From Telmatactis stephensoni (Eukaryota; Cnidaria; Anthozoa; Actiniaria; Isophelliidae), in NCBI GenBank assembly GCA_029948255.1, contig JALIZF010001804.1, positions 124,001 through 188,000 of the forward strand: a stretch of DNA of 64,000 bases. Direction: 5' to 3'. The notes beneath the pieces were generated by a model. It was not told where the DNA came from, searched no databases, and saw nothing but the letters and a program-made list of their open reading frames with translations. The translations under genes were made by a program, and so were the position numbers. Numbering within the stretch: position 1 is the first letter of the stretch; each line of letters starts with the position of its first letter. This document shows, piece after piece, positions 12,061-24,924 of this stretch.

Positions 12061-13240
12061 GCTCAATTGCGGGATAGCACCTCATTGGCTACCGAAGGCA
12101 GTTATCTGGTTGTGTACAGAGTCTCGATGTTCTCTTATGCTCTGCTTGTATTAGGCCTCGTTCACGCTAGTCGGGGTAAGCAAGATACAATACTTAGTAG
12201 TGCATTATTCATTAGTAGTCCTTGTCTTCTTCGTTCCTATGGAATTAATACGATGCTGAGTCTACTCTTAGAGCATATTTGGTGTGAGTGTGAAATGAGT
12301 AAGCTGTGAATAAGTGTGTTGTCATATATGACCTCTTTAGTACCCAGGTTATACTTGGTACAACTAGAAATCTATGCTACTGTTGTTGGTTATAACAAAG
12401 ATGGGGAAATGATCGTTCTCGTTCACCCATGATCACTTATGACGGAGTTGGTTGCTTCTCTGTGTCCTGAGAGGGAACTTCCAATTGCTGTTGTGAATAA
12501 CCAGCTTGCTCTGGGTATCCCTCGAGACCAGTGTAAGCATGTTGGGTTGTCATGAAAATTGCAGGCTGTTGGACCACCACAGTTGCAGGGGTCTGTGATG
12601 AGAAATAAATGTTATCCATGGTGAAGATTCAATCTATCTCTGAATTGTGGATCATTTAAGCCTGGACAGTTCATGCTAGCATCGTTGTCGCAAGTTTTGG
12701 ATTACAATTGCAGCTCTGACGCTAGTGTAAAAAGACATTATGGCCCAAGTAACATACAATATACAGACGCCTTCACGGTCATGATTTTCAATTGTGTTTT
12801 CTAATGAATTATTAATGAGTTTGATAAAATTCATTAAACATTGTTTACCTGTCCGCCACCGCAAGTAGATATGCAACCAAGGATGGAACCAATCAGACTA
12901 AAGAATGCTCCAAAGGCACTGAAACTGATGAAGGCAAGATGACCACCTCCCAAAGGAGTCCTCACAACTAAAAAAAGATAAATAAATAAATATTCTTTAT
13001 TTATCCTCCGATTTCATAGTAGCATTTCTGCTAATATCTCCAAGACTCATTCGCCCACTCGCTACCCCTACATTCGATATACTCTGCATACAATTTAAAA
13101 ACTCACAAAAAAGTCACCCTTTGCACTCATTGGTCACATTGGTTATCTGTAAACAAATAACGGACAATTATAAAGGAGTGCTATCATGTGCCAATCGGTA
13201 CATGGTATGATGTATTAGTATGCAGTATGGTGTGCTATAA

Positions 13241-14640
13241 TATAATAATAATAATAATAATAACTTTATTTCAAAACGAATGCTCTATCAAATTTTACAA
13301 GTTAGTTGTTGTAAAATCTGGTCTACCTAGAGGTCGTCATATAGTTAATTATCTATCTTAAAGCTAATCTATTATATGATAATCGATTAAAAGTATTTAT
13401 AATATATAAAAATGCGCGCGTGGCAAGATAATTCATTACATGTGTTTACAAGAAATGTAATATTATAATATTAGTTATGAAAAATTGAAAAATTGTACCC
13501 TGGGCAGAGATCACTTAGTTATACGTTGGAAAAATTGTATTTCTTAATTTTCCTTTTAAATGATCTTAAAGAGTCTTCTTTCTTGATTGACTCTGGTAGA
13601 GAGTTCCACAGTTCAACAGCTGAGTATTTGAAACTCTTTTTATATGCTTCAGTCCTTACTCGTGGTAATTTGAGATCGACTGAAGAACGACACAGGTTAT
13701 AAACCTCTGTGCCTGGGTTGTTTTCAAAAAGTTCAATCAAGTAGGAAGGTGCTAATTTATTCACTATTTTAAATGCCATAATTGCTTTTTGTTCAAGTCT
13801 TTTATTTTTTAATGTCTTCCAATTTAATGAATGGAAGACATGTTTTGTGGGTACACAGTCATAAGGTGCACTAGTTATAATGCGCGCGGCACGATTTTGA
13901 AGCTTTTGCAATTTGTCCGCGAGCGTATTGCTAATACTATCCCACACAAGACAACAATAATTGAAGTAGGGTTCAATTATTGAATTGTAGATGTTCACTA
14001 AACTGTCCTGTGGGAGGTAGGGCTTAACTTTTTTAATTGTTGCCAGACCGCAAGATATTTTCTTTTTAATATACTCTATATGAGTGCCCCAAGATAGATT
14101 CTCGTCAATTTGCACCCCAAGGTATTTTGTTTGAGTAGTTCTCTTGAGGCTAGCACCTTCTACGTTTAAAGAGAAATTATCAGTTTCTAGAGTAGAAAGG
14201 CGCTGGTAACTTCCAATTAACATGAATTCTGACTTGAGTATGTTCAATGTTAATTTATTGGCAAGGAGCCATCTCATAATACTTTGCAGGTCAGCCTTCA
14301 TTTGTGTATTTAAACTTAATGTTTCAGTATCAGAAAAGTTTAAGCTTGTGTCGTCGGCATAAAGCTTAACTTTACTAAAATCAATGCAATTTGGCAAATC
14401 ATTTATATATAAGAGAAATAGTGTTGGTCCTAGTATTGTGCCCTGGGGGGCACCATAGGAAATTGGCGAGAAATCAGATAGAACTCCATTTACAAAGCAT
14501 TGCTGTGTCCGGTCACGTCACTCAGATAAGATTTAAACCAATTGACAGTAAAGCTGTCAAAACCATAGAGACTTAATTTGGAAATGAGGATACTATGGTC
14601 AACGGTGTCAAAAGCTTTCTTCAAATCTAAGAAGATGGTG
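13241..14640 (-). mobile_element. 5'-truncated CR1/Jockey-like LINE (reverse transcriptase C-terminal part)
   Basis: The main open frame (13519-14397) contains KLYADDTSL (the catalytic YADD box), SKL/LTLN and FMLIGS, KYLGVQIDENLSW and NRAARIIT, in the order usual for the palm, thumb and C-terminal part of non-LTR reverse transcriptases. Upstream, in two other frames, [13 protein letters not shown] and GAPQGTILGP continue the domain, so at least one frameshift (near 14510) breaks it. The 3' end reads AATAAAG followed by a TTA microsatellite, typical of CR1-like tails. Endonuclease and early reverse transcriptase parts are missing. It sits inside the minisatellite of paralog 2, with CAGTATGGTGTGCTA-like sequence on both sides. 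Confidence 0.88.
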
Positions 14641-15370
14641 TAGTATGGTGTGCTAGAGTGCAGTATGGTGTGCTAGAGTGCAGTATGGTGTGATAGAGTG
14701 CAGTATGGTGTGCTAGAGTGCAGTATGGTGTGCTAGAGTGTAGTATGGTGTGCTAGAGTGCAGTATGGTGTGATAGAGTGCAGTATGGTGTGCTAGAGTA
14801 CAGTATGGTGTGATAGAGTGCAGTATGGTGTGTTAGAGTACAGTATGGTGTGCTAGAGTACAGTATGGTGTGATAGAGTGCAGTATGGTGTGGTAGAGTG
14901 CAGTATGGTGTGCTAGAGTGTAGTATGGTGTGCTAGAGTACAGTACGGTGTGCTAGAGTGTAGTATGGTGTGCTAGAGTGTAGTATGGTGTGCTAGAGTA
15001 CAGTACGGTGTGCTAGAGTGTAGTATGGTGTGCTAGAGTGTAGTATCGTGTGCTAGAGTACAGTATGGTGTGCTAGAGTGCAGTATGGTGTGTTAGAGTA
15101 CAGTATGGTGTGCTAGAGTACAGTATGGTGTGCTAGAGTACAGTCATGGTTGCAATACAGTCAGTATGGTTGCAATACCGTTCAGTATGGTTGCAATACC
15201 GTTCAGTAAGGTTGCAATACCGTTCAGTATGGTTGCAATACCGTTCAGTATGGTTGCAATACCGTCAGTATGGTTGCAATACCGTTCAGTAAGGTTGCAA
15301 TACCGTCAGTATGGTTGCAATAGAGTGCAGTATGGTGTGATAGAGTGCAGTATGGTGTGATAGAGTGCAG
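14641..15370. repeat. Minisatellite of paralog 2, inverted arm
   Basis: The same 20-base repeat as elsewhere but in reverse orientation on the plus strand (TGCTAGAGTGCAGTATGGTG). From about 15126 to 15320 the units change to GGTTGCAATACCGTTCAGTA; the reverse complement of this variant occurs at 16736-16975 in the other arm. The orientation switch marks an inversion breakpoint. Confidence 0.93.
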
Positions 15371-15459
15371 TAATGTTCTCTCCGGTGACGAAAGGTGCAA
15401 CGAGGTTGGATCGGACTGTGTTTGTATTAACAAAGATGGACAAAGGGTGACTTTTTTAG
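15371..15459 (+). pseudogene. Inverted loop exon (3' part of exon 3) of an MS4A-like paralog
   Basis: On the plus strand, opposite to the host gene, this reads NVLSGDERCNEVGSDCVCIN then KDGQRVTFL and ends in phase 1 at a GTAATT donor. It matches the loop of paralog 3 (LTGDAKCHQTGSDCICTN) and paralog 4, including the C-x(6)-C-x-C cysteine pattern. The sequence after it (15460-15640) matches intron 3 of paralog 3 read on the minus strand. It therefore came from exon 3 of paralog 2, or a close copy, and was flipped together with part of the minisatellite. In this orientation it cannot be spliced into paralog 2. Confidence 0.85.
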
Positions 15460-15635
15460 GTAATTTTACCAAATCTTACTATATTACAACACACCACGAC
15501 TCACTACTGACAACACTACACACTACACATAAAACTACATAAGGCCACGCCATACTGTACAATACAACCTGCCACATCGTATTGAGCTCAACCACACCAC
15601 ATCGCCCTCACGATACCATATATACTCACTCTACT

Positions 15636-18108
15636 ACACCATACTACTCTAGCACACCATACTGTACTCTAGTACACCATACTGCACTCTAGCACACCAT
15701 ACTACACTCTATCACACCATACTGCACTCTATCACACCATACTGTACTCTATCACACCATACTGTACTCTATCACACCATACTGTACTCTATCACACCAT
15801 ACTGTACTCTAACACACCATACTGCACTCTACCACACTATATTGCACTCTATCACACCATACTGCACTCTAGCATACCATACTGCACTCTAGCACACAAT
15901 ACTGCACTCTAGCACACCATACTGTACTCTAGTACACCATACTGTACTCTATCACATCATACTGTACTCTATCACACCATACTGTACTCTATCACACCAT
16001 ACTGTACTCTATCACACCATACTGCACTCTATCACACTATACTGTACTCTATCACATCATACTGCACTCTAGCACACCATACTGTACTCTAGTACACCAT
16101 ACTGCACTCTATCACACCATACTGTACTCTAGCACACCATACTGTACTCTATCACACCATACTGCACTCTAGCACACCATACTGCACTCTAGCACACCAT
16201 ACTACACTCCACCACAACCATACTACACTCCACCACACCATACTACACTCCACCACACCATACTACACTCCACCTCACCATACTACACTCCACCACACCA
16301 TACTACACTCCACCTACACCATACTACACTCTATCACACCATACTGTACTCTACCACACCATACTGCACTCTAGCACACCATACTGCACTCTAGCACACC
16401 ATACTGCACTCTAGCAAACCATACTGTACTCTAGTACACCATACTGTACTCTATCACACTATATTGCACTCTATCACACCATACTGCACTCTAGCATACC
16501 ATACTGCACTCTAGCACACAATACTGCACTCTAGCACACCATACTGTACTCTAGTACACCATACTGTACTCTATCACATCATACTGTACTCTATCACACC
16601 ATACTGTACTCTATCACACCATACTGTACTCTATCACACCATACTGCACTCTATCACACCATACTGTACTCTATCACATCATACTGCACTCTAGCACACC
16701 ATACTGTACTCTAGTACACCATACTGCACTGTATTGCAACCTGACTGAACAGTATTGCAAACCTTACTGAACAGGTATTGCAACCTTACTGAACAGTATT
16801 GCAACCATACTGAACGGTATTGCAACCTTACTGAACGGTATTGCAACCATACTGAACGGTATTGCAACCTTACTGAACAGGTATTGCAACCATACTGAAC
16901 AGTATTGCAACCATACTGAACGGTATTGCAACCTTACTGAACGGTATTGCAACCATTACTGAACGTATTGCAACCATACTGCACTCTATCACACCATACT
17001 GTACTCTAGCACACCATACTGTACTCTATCACACCATACTGCACTCTAGCACACCATACTGCACTCTAGCACACCATACTACACTCTATTACACCATACT
17101 GCACTCTACCACACCATACTACACTCAGCCACACCATACTGCACTCTACCATAACGGTACCGCACTCTATCACACCATACTGTACTTTATCACACCATAC
17201 TACACTCTATCACACCATACTGTACTCTACCACACCATACTGCACTCTAGCACACCATACTGCACTCTAGCACACCATACTGCACTCTAGCAAACCATAC
17301 TGTACTCTAGTACACCATACTGTACTCTATCACACTATATTGCACTCTATCACACCATACTGCACTCTAGCATACCATACTGCACTCTAGCACACAATAC
17401 TGCACTCTAGCACACCATACTGTACTCTAGTACACCATACTGTACTCTATCACATCATACTGTACTCTATCACACCATACTGTACTCTATCACACCATAC
17501 TGTACTCTATCACACCATACTGCACTCTATCACACCATACTGTACTCTATCACATCATACTGCACTCTAGCACACCATACTGTACTCTAGTACACCATAC
17601 TGCACTCTATCACACCATACTGTACTCTAGCACACCATACTGTACTCTAGCACACCACACTGCACTCTAGCACACCATACTGCACTCTAGCACACCATAC
17701 TACACTCTATCACACCATACTGCACTCTAGCACACTATACTGCACTCTAGCACACCATACTGCACTCTAGCACACCATACTGTACTCTAGTACACCATAC
17801 TGTACTCTATCACACCATACTGTACTCTAGCACACCATACTGCACTCTAGCACACCATACTGCACTCTAGCACACCATACTGCACTCTAGCACACCATAC
17901 TGTACTCTAGTACACCATACTGCACTCTAGATAGCAAATCATACTGCACTCTAGATAGCAAATCATACTGCACTCTAGCACACCATACTGCACTCTAGCA
18001 CACCATACTGCACTCTAGCACACCATACTGCACTCTAGTACACCATACTGCACTCTAGCACACCATACAACACCCTATCACACCATACTGTACTCTACCA
18101 CACCATAC
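15636..18108. repeat. Minisatellite of paralog 2, main array
   Basis: 20-base units close to ACTCTAGCACACCATACTGC, running to the truncated exon 3 at 18109. Patches are duplicated inside it: the rare CACTATATTGCACTCT word occurs near 15836, 16458 and 17334 with the same following variants, and the CCATAACGGTACCGCACTCT word near 17149 also occurs at the end of the paralog 1 array (about 3412). A 20-base variant containing ATTGCAACCATACTGAACGG occupies 16736-16975. Between 16200 and 16320 the units become CTCCACCACACCATACTACA. Confidence 0.95.
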
Positions 18109-18542
18109 ATATAGCAAAAACTAGCCATGCCAGGGTAGCCTCTACTGCAAGTATAATGATACAGAGTATGCACATCACCAAAAAACCGATGGCCTGCAAA
18201 GAATAAACAGTAACATTGTTAAGTTAATTTTGATCATGTATTTGTGTAAATGTCGAGACTACTACTATCACTTACAACTCCTCCGATTTTCTTTCCCCAT
18301 ACAATAATCCCCAGGATTCCTGTCACAATAAGCTACAATAAACATTGAGAAAAGACAAGGGTTAAGGCAAAACAAAACACCAGCTGGAAAATTGGTGAAT
18401 GGAAAGAAATCACTCTGTAAGGAAGACGTGTGTACTTAATTTTTATTATAATAGCTTTAAACAAATTAATATATGAGATATAACGGGCGGGCTGATTGGC
18501 TAGCTATTGTGCTACTATCAGAGAATAGAAACACGTGATCAG

Positions 18543-18692
18543 CATAGCCTCCTCCGCATGCAACCTTTTGAGCTTCCTGTGCGAAATTTTGAGAAGAAAA
18601 AAGACTGGGGACGAAAAGGAGGAGGCCAAGTTATGTGTCTTTAACACAGGAGGCCCAAAGTGAAAAAGCGAACAGTTGCCTGCGGAGGAGGC
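18543..18692. mobile_element. Small MITE with ATAGCCTCCTCCGCA ends
   Basis: The inverted ends read ATAGCCTCCTCCGCATGCAAC and the complement of ATAGCCTCCTCCGCAGGCAAC. Paralog 1 lacks this insert at the matching position (near 3935-3975), although that region has also changed otherwise. No coding capacity. Confidence 0.7.
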
Positions 18693-18761
18693 TATGATCA
18701 AAGGTCTCAAAAGTACAAACGATACAACAATTCTCAAAATCAAAACGACTCTTTTAATGCA

Positions 18762-18804
18762 ACGGGACATGTTTCGATGTTACTTAACATCATCTTCAGC
18801 CATA
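18762..18804 (-). ncRNA. Hammerhead-ribozyme-like motif of Penelope type (candidate)
   Basis: On the minus strand CTGAAGA is followed by one base, a GATGTT/AACATC stem with an AAGT loop, GAAAC, then ATGTC and CCGT. All invariant hammerhead core bases (CUGA-N-GA and GAAA) are present, ACA/TGT could form a minimal stem III ending in a GUC cleavage triplet, and ATGG/CCGT could form stem I. The unpaired base before stem II is unusual. The matching site in paralog 1 (about 4039-4088) has a changed core. A second motif with the same plan is at 30563-30588 on the plus strand. Such motifs are known from the terminal repeats of Penelope-like retroelements. Confidence 0.4.
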
Positions 18805-19623
18805 TGAGTTAGTATTACAAAGTGGGTGAATATATACTGATACCTATACATTCAGTTACTAACGAACAAAATGTCAACTAGCCAATAAGATAGCAAGTTA
18901 TTATCTAAGGTGAGGTATAAACTAAAGATAACTAAAAAGATAAACTAAGTTAACATAACAAAGTTAAGCTGACGACATGCTCAACTTGTTTGTTTAAATC
19001 GGGTTTCAACCGTTCAATATAGTAACCCTCTTTGATCTTTAGTTGAAAATTACTTGGAAAATTACATGTCCCGTTGCATTAAATTAGAGTCGTTTTGATT
19101 TTGAGAATTAGCTGATTTTGGATGAATGAGGTTATGGTCATTTGCTAGTTTCAATTTTACTCAGTTTAAAATAACTATTGAGAAAATTAAATTAGCTACC
19201 ATTTACTGGGGTAGCAAAGGTGGTGCAAATATGTAGTAAACCAGATGCAAATCTGGTGAATACCGTATTTGCGAATCGGATGAAAAATGGGATGAGCAAA
19301 TGCGGTATTTACCACTCATTTGCATTATGTTTACAACATATTTGCACCACATTTGCAAGCTAGTAAATGGTAGCAAATCCAATTTTTCGTCCATAAAGTT
19401 TTATATATATAATGACAAATTCGTAGCTATCAGCCCTATAAGCCTATAAGCACTTCACTTTCTGTTTGAAACGGCTAGGATACTAGTATTGAGCTTTAAC
19501 AACCCGCTCTAGGTGCCCTTATTATGACATGCAATAAAACGTTTTCAGCCTTTCCGCCGTAATTTATCATAACGTAAAAGTGACATTTTTCCAGATTCTT
19601 GTTTGCGAAAGTTCTTGTCCAGT

Positions 19624-20850
19624 CACAGGCGCCAACGGCTGAACAAGTGTTTGGGTTACCTGTGGTCATGACCGAATATAAAGAATTGTATGGACTTCGA
19701 TAAAATTGTTCCTTATGACATGTATGTTTGATTTAGGGCTCGAATAGTTCTAATAAAGTGTTTAATTAACCCTAAGTGTTGAGGAGGACGGTTAAAATGG
19801 AAAAATACCAATCGAATGAGCTTTTATCGTGTAATTCCAAAAGTCACCGTTGTACAGAAATATAATTACCATAGCTGGAAGGAGCACGTCAAAATTAGTA
19901 AAACTGTGAAGTGTGAATGAAGTAACTTTCAAACTCAGGAAGATATGAATTTTCCGAAATCCAAATTTTGTATGAAAACATTCGCTGGTAGGCAAGAGAT
20001 GCCTACCAGCAAAGGTTTTCTTACAAATTCACACTTTTCAAAAATTCATATTCACGCGAGTTTTGGATTTCATTCCTTCAAATTTCACTGTTTTGCTAAT
20101 TTTAACATGGTCTTTCCAGCTATGGTAATTCTTTTTCTGTTTAACGAATTTAAAAATACCTGATAAATGCTCATTCTCATCCCCGTCTCGGGGTTTGCTG
20201 GGTTGATTAACTTTAGATTCTTGAAATAGTTTCGTGTTGGCAGTCCGTGATTTTTGGAAAGTTTGTAGTGACTCGTGGGGGTAGTGGTTGGGTCTTCAAG
20301 ACGTCCGTTTCCACCAATCATTCGTACAACATGGTGTAGGGTCGAGAGAGTGGTTTTTGTCCTGGAATGTAAGTAATGTCACTTGGTAGACTTGACAGAT
20401 AAGGGGCAAAAGCTCAATTTGAGGAGAAGTTCGAAAGTAATACGCAATATTCCAATGAAAAAGCCATATGTCCAGGAATTGAAGGTATGTCGTGTGTTTC
20501 TATCTATTTAAGTTTTTTCTGGCTTGATTCTGAGGTTTTAGCGTGAAAGTTCGAGAAGTTATTAGCGTTTGAAGTGAATGATGTGGTTGAGTTGGCCGCG
20601 TTGTTTGCTGACCTTGTCCAGATATAAGTTCATAGTAGAAATCAGATTCATGCTTAAAGCATTAAATAACGCTATAAAACTAGGACCAACTCAACACTTA
20701 AGGTTAATTGAACACTTTATTAGAACTATTCGAGCCCTAAATCAAACATACATGTCATAAGCCGGAACAATTTTATCGAAGTCCATACTCTTTATATTCG
20801 GTCCATGACCACAGGTAACCCAAACACTTGTTCAGCCGTTGGCGCCTGTG
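19624..20850. mobile_element. Foldback element in intron 1 of paralog 2
   Basis: The outer arms begin CACAGGCGCCAACGGCTGAA at the left and end with the reverse complement at the right; the arms are about 165 bases and include GAACTATTCGAGCCCTAAAT. The inner part is also folded about a point near 20000 (GCTGGTAGGC...GCCTACCAGC), so similar frames appear on opposite strands; these look like repeat artefacts. Paralog 3 shows the flanking sequence without the insert near 33030. No transposase was recognised. Confidence 0.7.
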
Positions 20851-21339
20851 TATAAAGTCATCATTTAAGTACACAGGGATCCCGACAGTTATAGCGGAAT
20901 TCATTAGGCTTCTCAGCCTTAAAGTGCCTGGGTTCACGCAGTCATGCGTCTTGTTTTATGTGTGCACGACTGTTTGAAAATATGCTTTTTTTTCAGTACG
21001 CCTCGTACGATAAACGTTTACATTTTGATTAATCATTTTGATCTTATTTTCTTTTGTTTTGAATACATATATTATATATTTGGCATCTCATTAAATACAT
21101 ACAAATGAAAACTATATCCTTCTTTGAGCATACAGATTATATATCTGTTTCATAAACGTTGACACTGGTCAGTCGGAATCTGAGACGAAAGAAATAAATT
21201 GCTTTGAAGTGTTCTTAACCTAAAATACTAAAAAAACACAATTCTATTTAACGACCATTAACATTGTGATGCTTTGCACAAGACACCGTTTATTCTAGAA
21301 ACTAGTGAAACTACTGACAAAATATATTGCACGTGGTCA

Positions 21340-24300
21340 CAAGGATTATTCACGTGATAGTGAATAAATTAACATGTTACAAACATATTCCAATAACCGT
21401 CTGCATCATTCATTTTTATATATATCAAAATTCCAAGCTAGTTTCCAGATTTAAGAATCAGATTCAGATGTCAGATTCTGATCTTCAACAGTGAACGTTT
21501 TTGAATAAGCTATATATGAGTTGAAAAGAAATGAAATTATCAGAAGATCTATGTTCAATTTGCACCTAATCCGAGCCTGTATTTTTTTCCCAACTATTAG
21601 TACTTTAGATGAGCTATCAAAAGCTAAGTGCACCGTCTTGTTTTCCTTTTTTTGAATATTCAGTAATGATAATAGTATTATTTATTTCAGTGTTCATCAG
21701 ACGCAACTGATTCAATGTTTTCAAAAAAATACTAGCTTGTCTTCTAGCTAGCTTATCTACGCAAATGATGCTCTTAAACAAACGTGCATATACTACACAG
21801 TAGTCGGTTATGTCGATAATCTTCTAGAGATGACTGAAAATATATATAGCCCTTTTTGATAAGCAAAGAAATAAAAAAGATATGACAGAGAGAATTCGTC
21901 GTTCTAAAAGTAGTGTAACTCACCAGGATGCCAGACCAAAGACCTACTCCTAAAGTTCTATAAAAACGATCAATCCAAATGATTCCCATAATTACAGTCA
22001 CCGATGCCACAAAGGAGAATGAGTATTCCAAGTACTCCTACTGCAGCTGCATGATCACTTCTAATATCACCTGTCATGGTTATTAGAAGTTTGCAAGTCG
22101 CTGTTTTACGAAACTGCACGAAGTAGACTGCGTTTAGCCTTCAACTTCTGTCAAATGAATGATAACCAGAACGCATAAACGACACACAAGAACCTAAATG
22201 CGTTGAGACCTGGATACCGCAAAGTATTTAAAGCTAGCTAGTTGTAAGAAAATATGTTCGGTAATGGCGAAGTCGTGCTGTAATGGAGTAGTTCCGAATA
22301 TAATTTCCCCCGACGCAGGCCAGCAATATTTTGTAATATATGCGTGTCAAACTGATTGAAATTAGTTTTGTGATTCTAAAGATTACTGGAAAAATATTAG
22401 GAAAAACTGACAGTTTTTATTGATTGAAATCCAAATTCTCTTGAAGGCTCTACAAGAGACATGACGCAATCAACAGGCCATTAACGGTGCGCTCAAGGAT
22501 GAATTTGCTTTAGTAGTCCAGGAAAATTACGATGCATGATCCTAGGATGATCCTAGTGTCAGGTAAACACCAGCTCAAAATGGATGCAATGTTGGCATTG
22601 TGCAATGTTGGACTGAAAGCATACTCATGATAATAGATTGCTTTTACTTTGCAAACACTATTTGTGTATTAGTAATAAATGTGTGCTTCATCGAGTGTGA
22701 AAAAGAGACTCGGAAAAATCCGAGCCTCCAGCGGGGATTGAACCCACGACCTTTTCCGAGTTTTTTAATATTTCACACTCGCTGAAGCATACGACATTTA
22801 TTATTTTAAAACATCTTTCCGAGTGACAATACTCCATTTTCGAGTTCCTCTTTGCTCAGGCTAAGCCTCGATTACGCGAAATTTATTCCATAGAATTTTA
22901 GCAACAGTCCGATGGAATGCAATGAACAAACAAACAAAGAGAATACTTTAGAATTCATAGAGTTTTTGCAAAAATTCATGAATATTTTACTTGGATTCGA
23001 GGCTAAGCTGAGCAAAACGGAATTCGAAACTGGTCTATTCCATTCATTAACTTAATGATCATAACTTGTGTATTGTTAAGTCTATCCGATTACAACATAT
23101 CTCACGAGTTGCTGCTCACTACCGATTTTAGACCTAATTGTAAGCACAGAGTTCAGTACTGCTACTTCTATCTATCGAAATAGTAAATACCCAAGGTACA
23201 CTAATTCACTCAACCTTCATTGTAATGGTCTGTAATCACTGGGTTGTCCAGTTTGAACAAACTATCAAATTATTTTTCGAATTCAAATAAATTACAGTAA
23301 GAAAACTATCAAAATATTGGCTCACGTGTTACTTAGTCGTATGTGACGTCATGGCAGCCATCTTGGATGAACTTCAACAAAAGTTTTTCCGAAGAGGTTC
23401 TCAATGGGGTAGTGGGTTTTACAGGTTAACGGTTAATTTTTAAACTTTTTTGGACTTGTTCGCTAATTTCACTACTAGAGTGATTCTGCCAGTGACCACA
23501 TAAATATCAGCACGACAATTTTCAACCAGCTAGTGTTGAGCTTATACAACAAAGTCCTTTATTCATTGATGCTTCAAATAAAGACCGAAGCCAAAAAGAG
23601 AGTAAATTTTTCAACTACCCATACTCCTTTGCGGTCTAGTCGCTTAAGCTTAAAGCCTCGAGCTCTCGCCCGACAACCTTTTTTGAAATAGGTGTATAAC
23701 ACGTTCGATCTGAGTATCTTGTTTCACGGATAAAGTTAAAGTGAGACGACGATGAAATTTGAAAATGACTTGAAACTCGATTGAATGTATCTATGTGATT
23801 CCTATAATCACACATCTAAATCTGCTATTAACCTGGACAATCAAAGATTTGTGGATACTACTCACGCCTGGCTGGTAGACTGCCAAATCGCATCATTTTA
23901 ATATCATGCGCCAGCACTGTCTAACCAGCGGTAATCAATATAACGGTACAAATTTCAAAATGGCGGAGCTGGTGAAGATGAACGAAACCACAAAAAGTAA
24001 CATTAATAATGCTCCAAACCGTAATCTAGCGCTAAATATTTCAAATGAATTCCTTGTCATTAAAAGGTATACTTTTTGCTCCAAATAGAGCTTCACTGAA
24101 TTGAAGAATTCAAGAATCGTTGTCAGTGATAAGATAAAATCAGCGTTTCACGTTAATAAACAAATGCGTGCGCATGCTGCGTGTGCCATGTATGTTGTAG
24201 AGACTTTCAAAACCGAGGGCATACAGTTCCTGTATGGACCGAACTTAAAGCTTACTGTCTAAATTTAACGTGTGATCATAGTCCAGACCCAGGCCTCTTT

Positions 24301-24860
24301 TACCCCGCTCCGCTTCGGTAAAACAGAGTCCAGAAGAACGTGCATGCGCATGCGTTACATGAACCAATCAGACACGGATAAAGTTTTGGTGTGACCTGGT
24401 TACAAGGCCTTTAGACAAGTCATACAGGGCTTGGATTTGCTCCAATTTGGATAAAAAACGTGTGCTTCGTACAAGTGAAGGCATACTTAACTGCTTCATC
24501 GATGAATTCGTCTTCAAAATTAGCCCCATACAGCTGATTTAATTCGGATAACCTTTCGTCTAATCCTTCATTTACAGCAGCCATATTGAACCATAGCCTT
24601 GTAACCTGGTCACACCAAAATTTTACGGTGTCTCATTGGTTCATGTAACGCATGCGCATGCAAGTTCTTCTGGACTCTGTTTTACCGAAGCGGAGCGGGG
24701 TAAAAAGAGGCCTGGGTCTGGACTAGTGTCATCATTGCTACTTACCGAGCGCATGGGCAACAAATTAAAGAAAACTTCCAGGACCGGCCGTTTCCGGTAT
24801 GTCGTCAGAATTTTTTAAGAGATCCACTGCTAGCACGGAAGTGGCGTCTTTCCCCCCCCC
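21340..24860. repeat. Segmental duplication block, copy B (exon 1 and upstream flank of paralog 2)
   Basis: Matches 5200-8860 in order and orientation. It includes the foldback element with the B box (22671-22803), the CRE/YY1-like block, the left-truncated MITE (23499-23698) and the transposon at 24280-24726. The main differences are indels of a few bases and the deletion at about 23498. No separate gene was found. Confidence 0.9.
24280..24726. mobile_element. Second copy of the inverted-repeat transposon seen at 8275-8734
   Basis: The ends and flanks match the first copy: TGTGATCAT at 24271-24279 and TGTCATCAT (one change) at 24727-24735. It was carried here by the segmental duplication rather than by a new insertion. 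Confidence 0.75.
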
Positions 24861-24924
24861 CCCCCCCCTCCCCCGCCACATTTTACGCCTTTGCACTTAT
24901 TAGGGCATAGACGCATGGAAAAAG

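Larger units (their letters stand above)
12437..22077 (-). pseudogene. MS4A/CD20-like four-pass membrane protein, paralog 2 (disrupted)
   Basis: Exons on the minus strand: 21924-22077, 18276-18332, 18109-18193, 12849-12967 and 12437-12592. Exons 2-5 are close copies of those in paralog 1, including segment 3 (GFLVMCILCIII), segment 4 (AFGAFFSLIGSILGC) and the tail GLEGYPEQAGYSQQQ. Exon 1 has 154 bases where a phase-0 exon needs 153; the extra base lies near 21988-21996 and leads to an early stop. Exon 3 is truncated by the minisatellite at the same point as in paralog 1, with the same GTATGG donor and phase-matched acceptor. The loop part of exon 3 lies inverted at 15371-15459. A LINE fragment and two minisatellite arrays fill intron 3. 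A remnant of the old 5' part of exon 4 (encoding NQCDQ then a stop) is at about 13137-13155. With the extra base discounted the spliced frame would be 189 aa. Probably a pseudogene, unless the extra base is an assembly error. Confidence 0.62.

Noticed and set aside
19792..20163. Two similar small proteins on opposite strands
   Set aside because: They arise from the inner fold of the element at 19624-20850, so the similarity comes from the inverted repeat.
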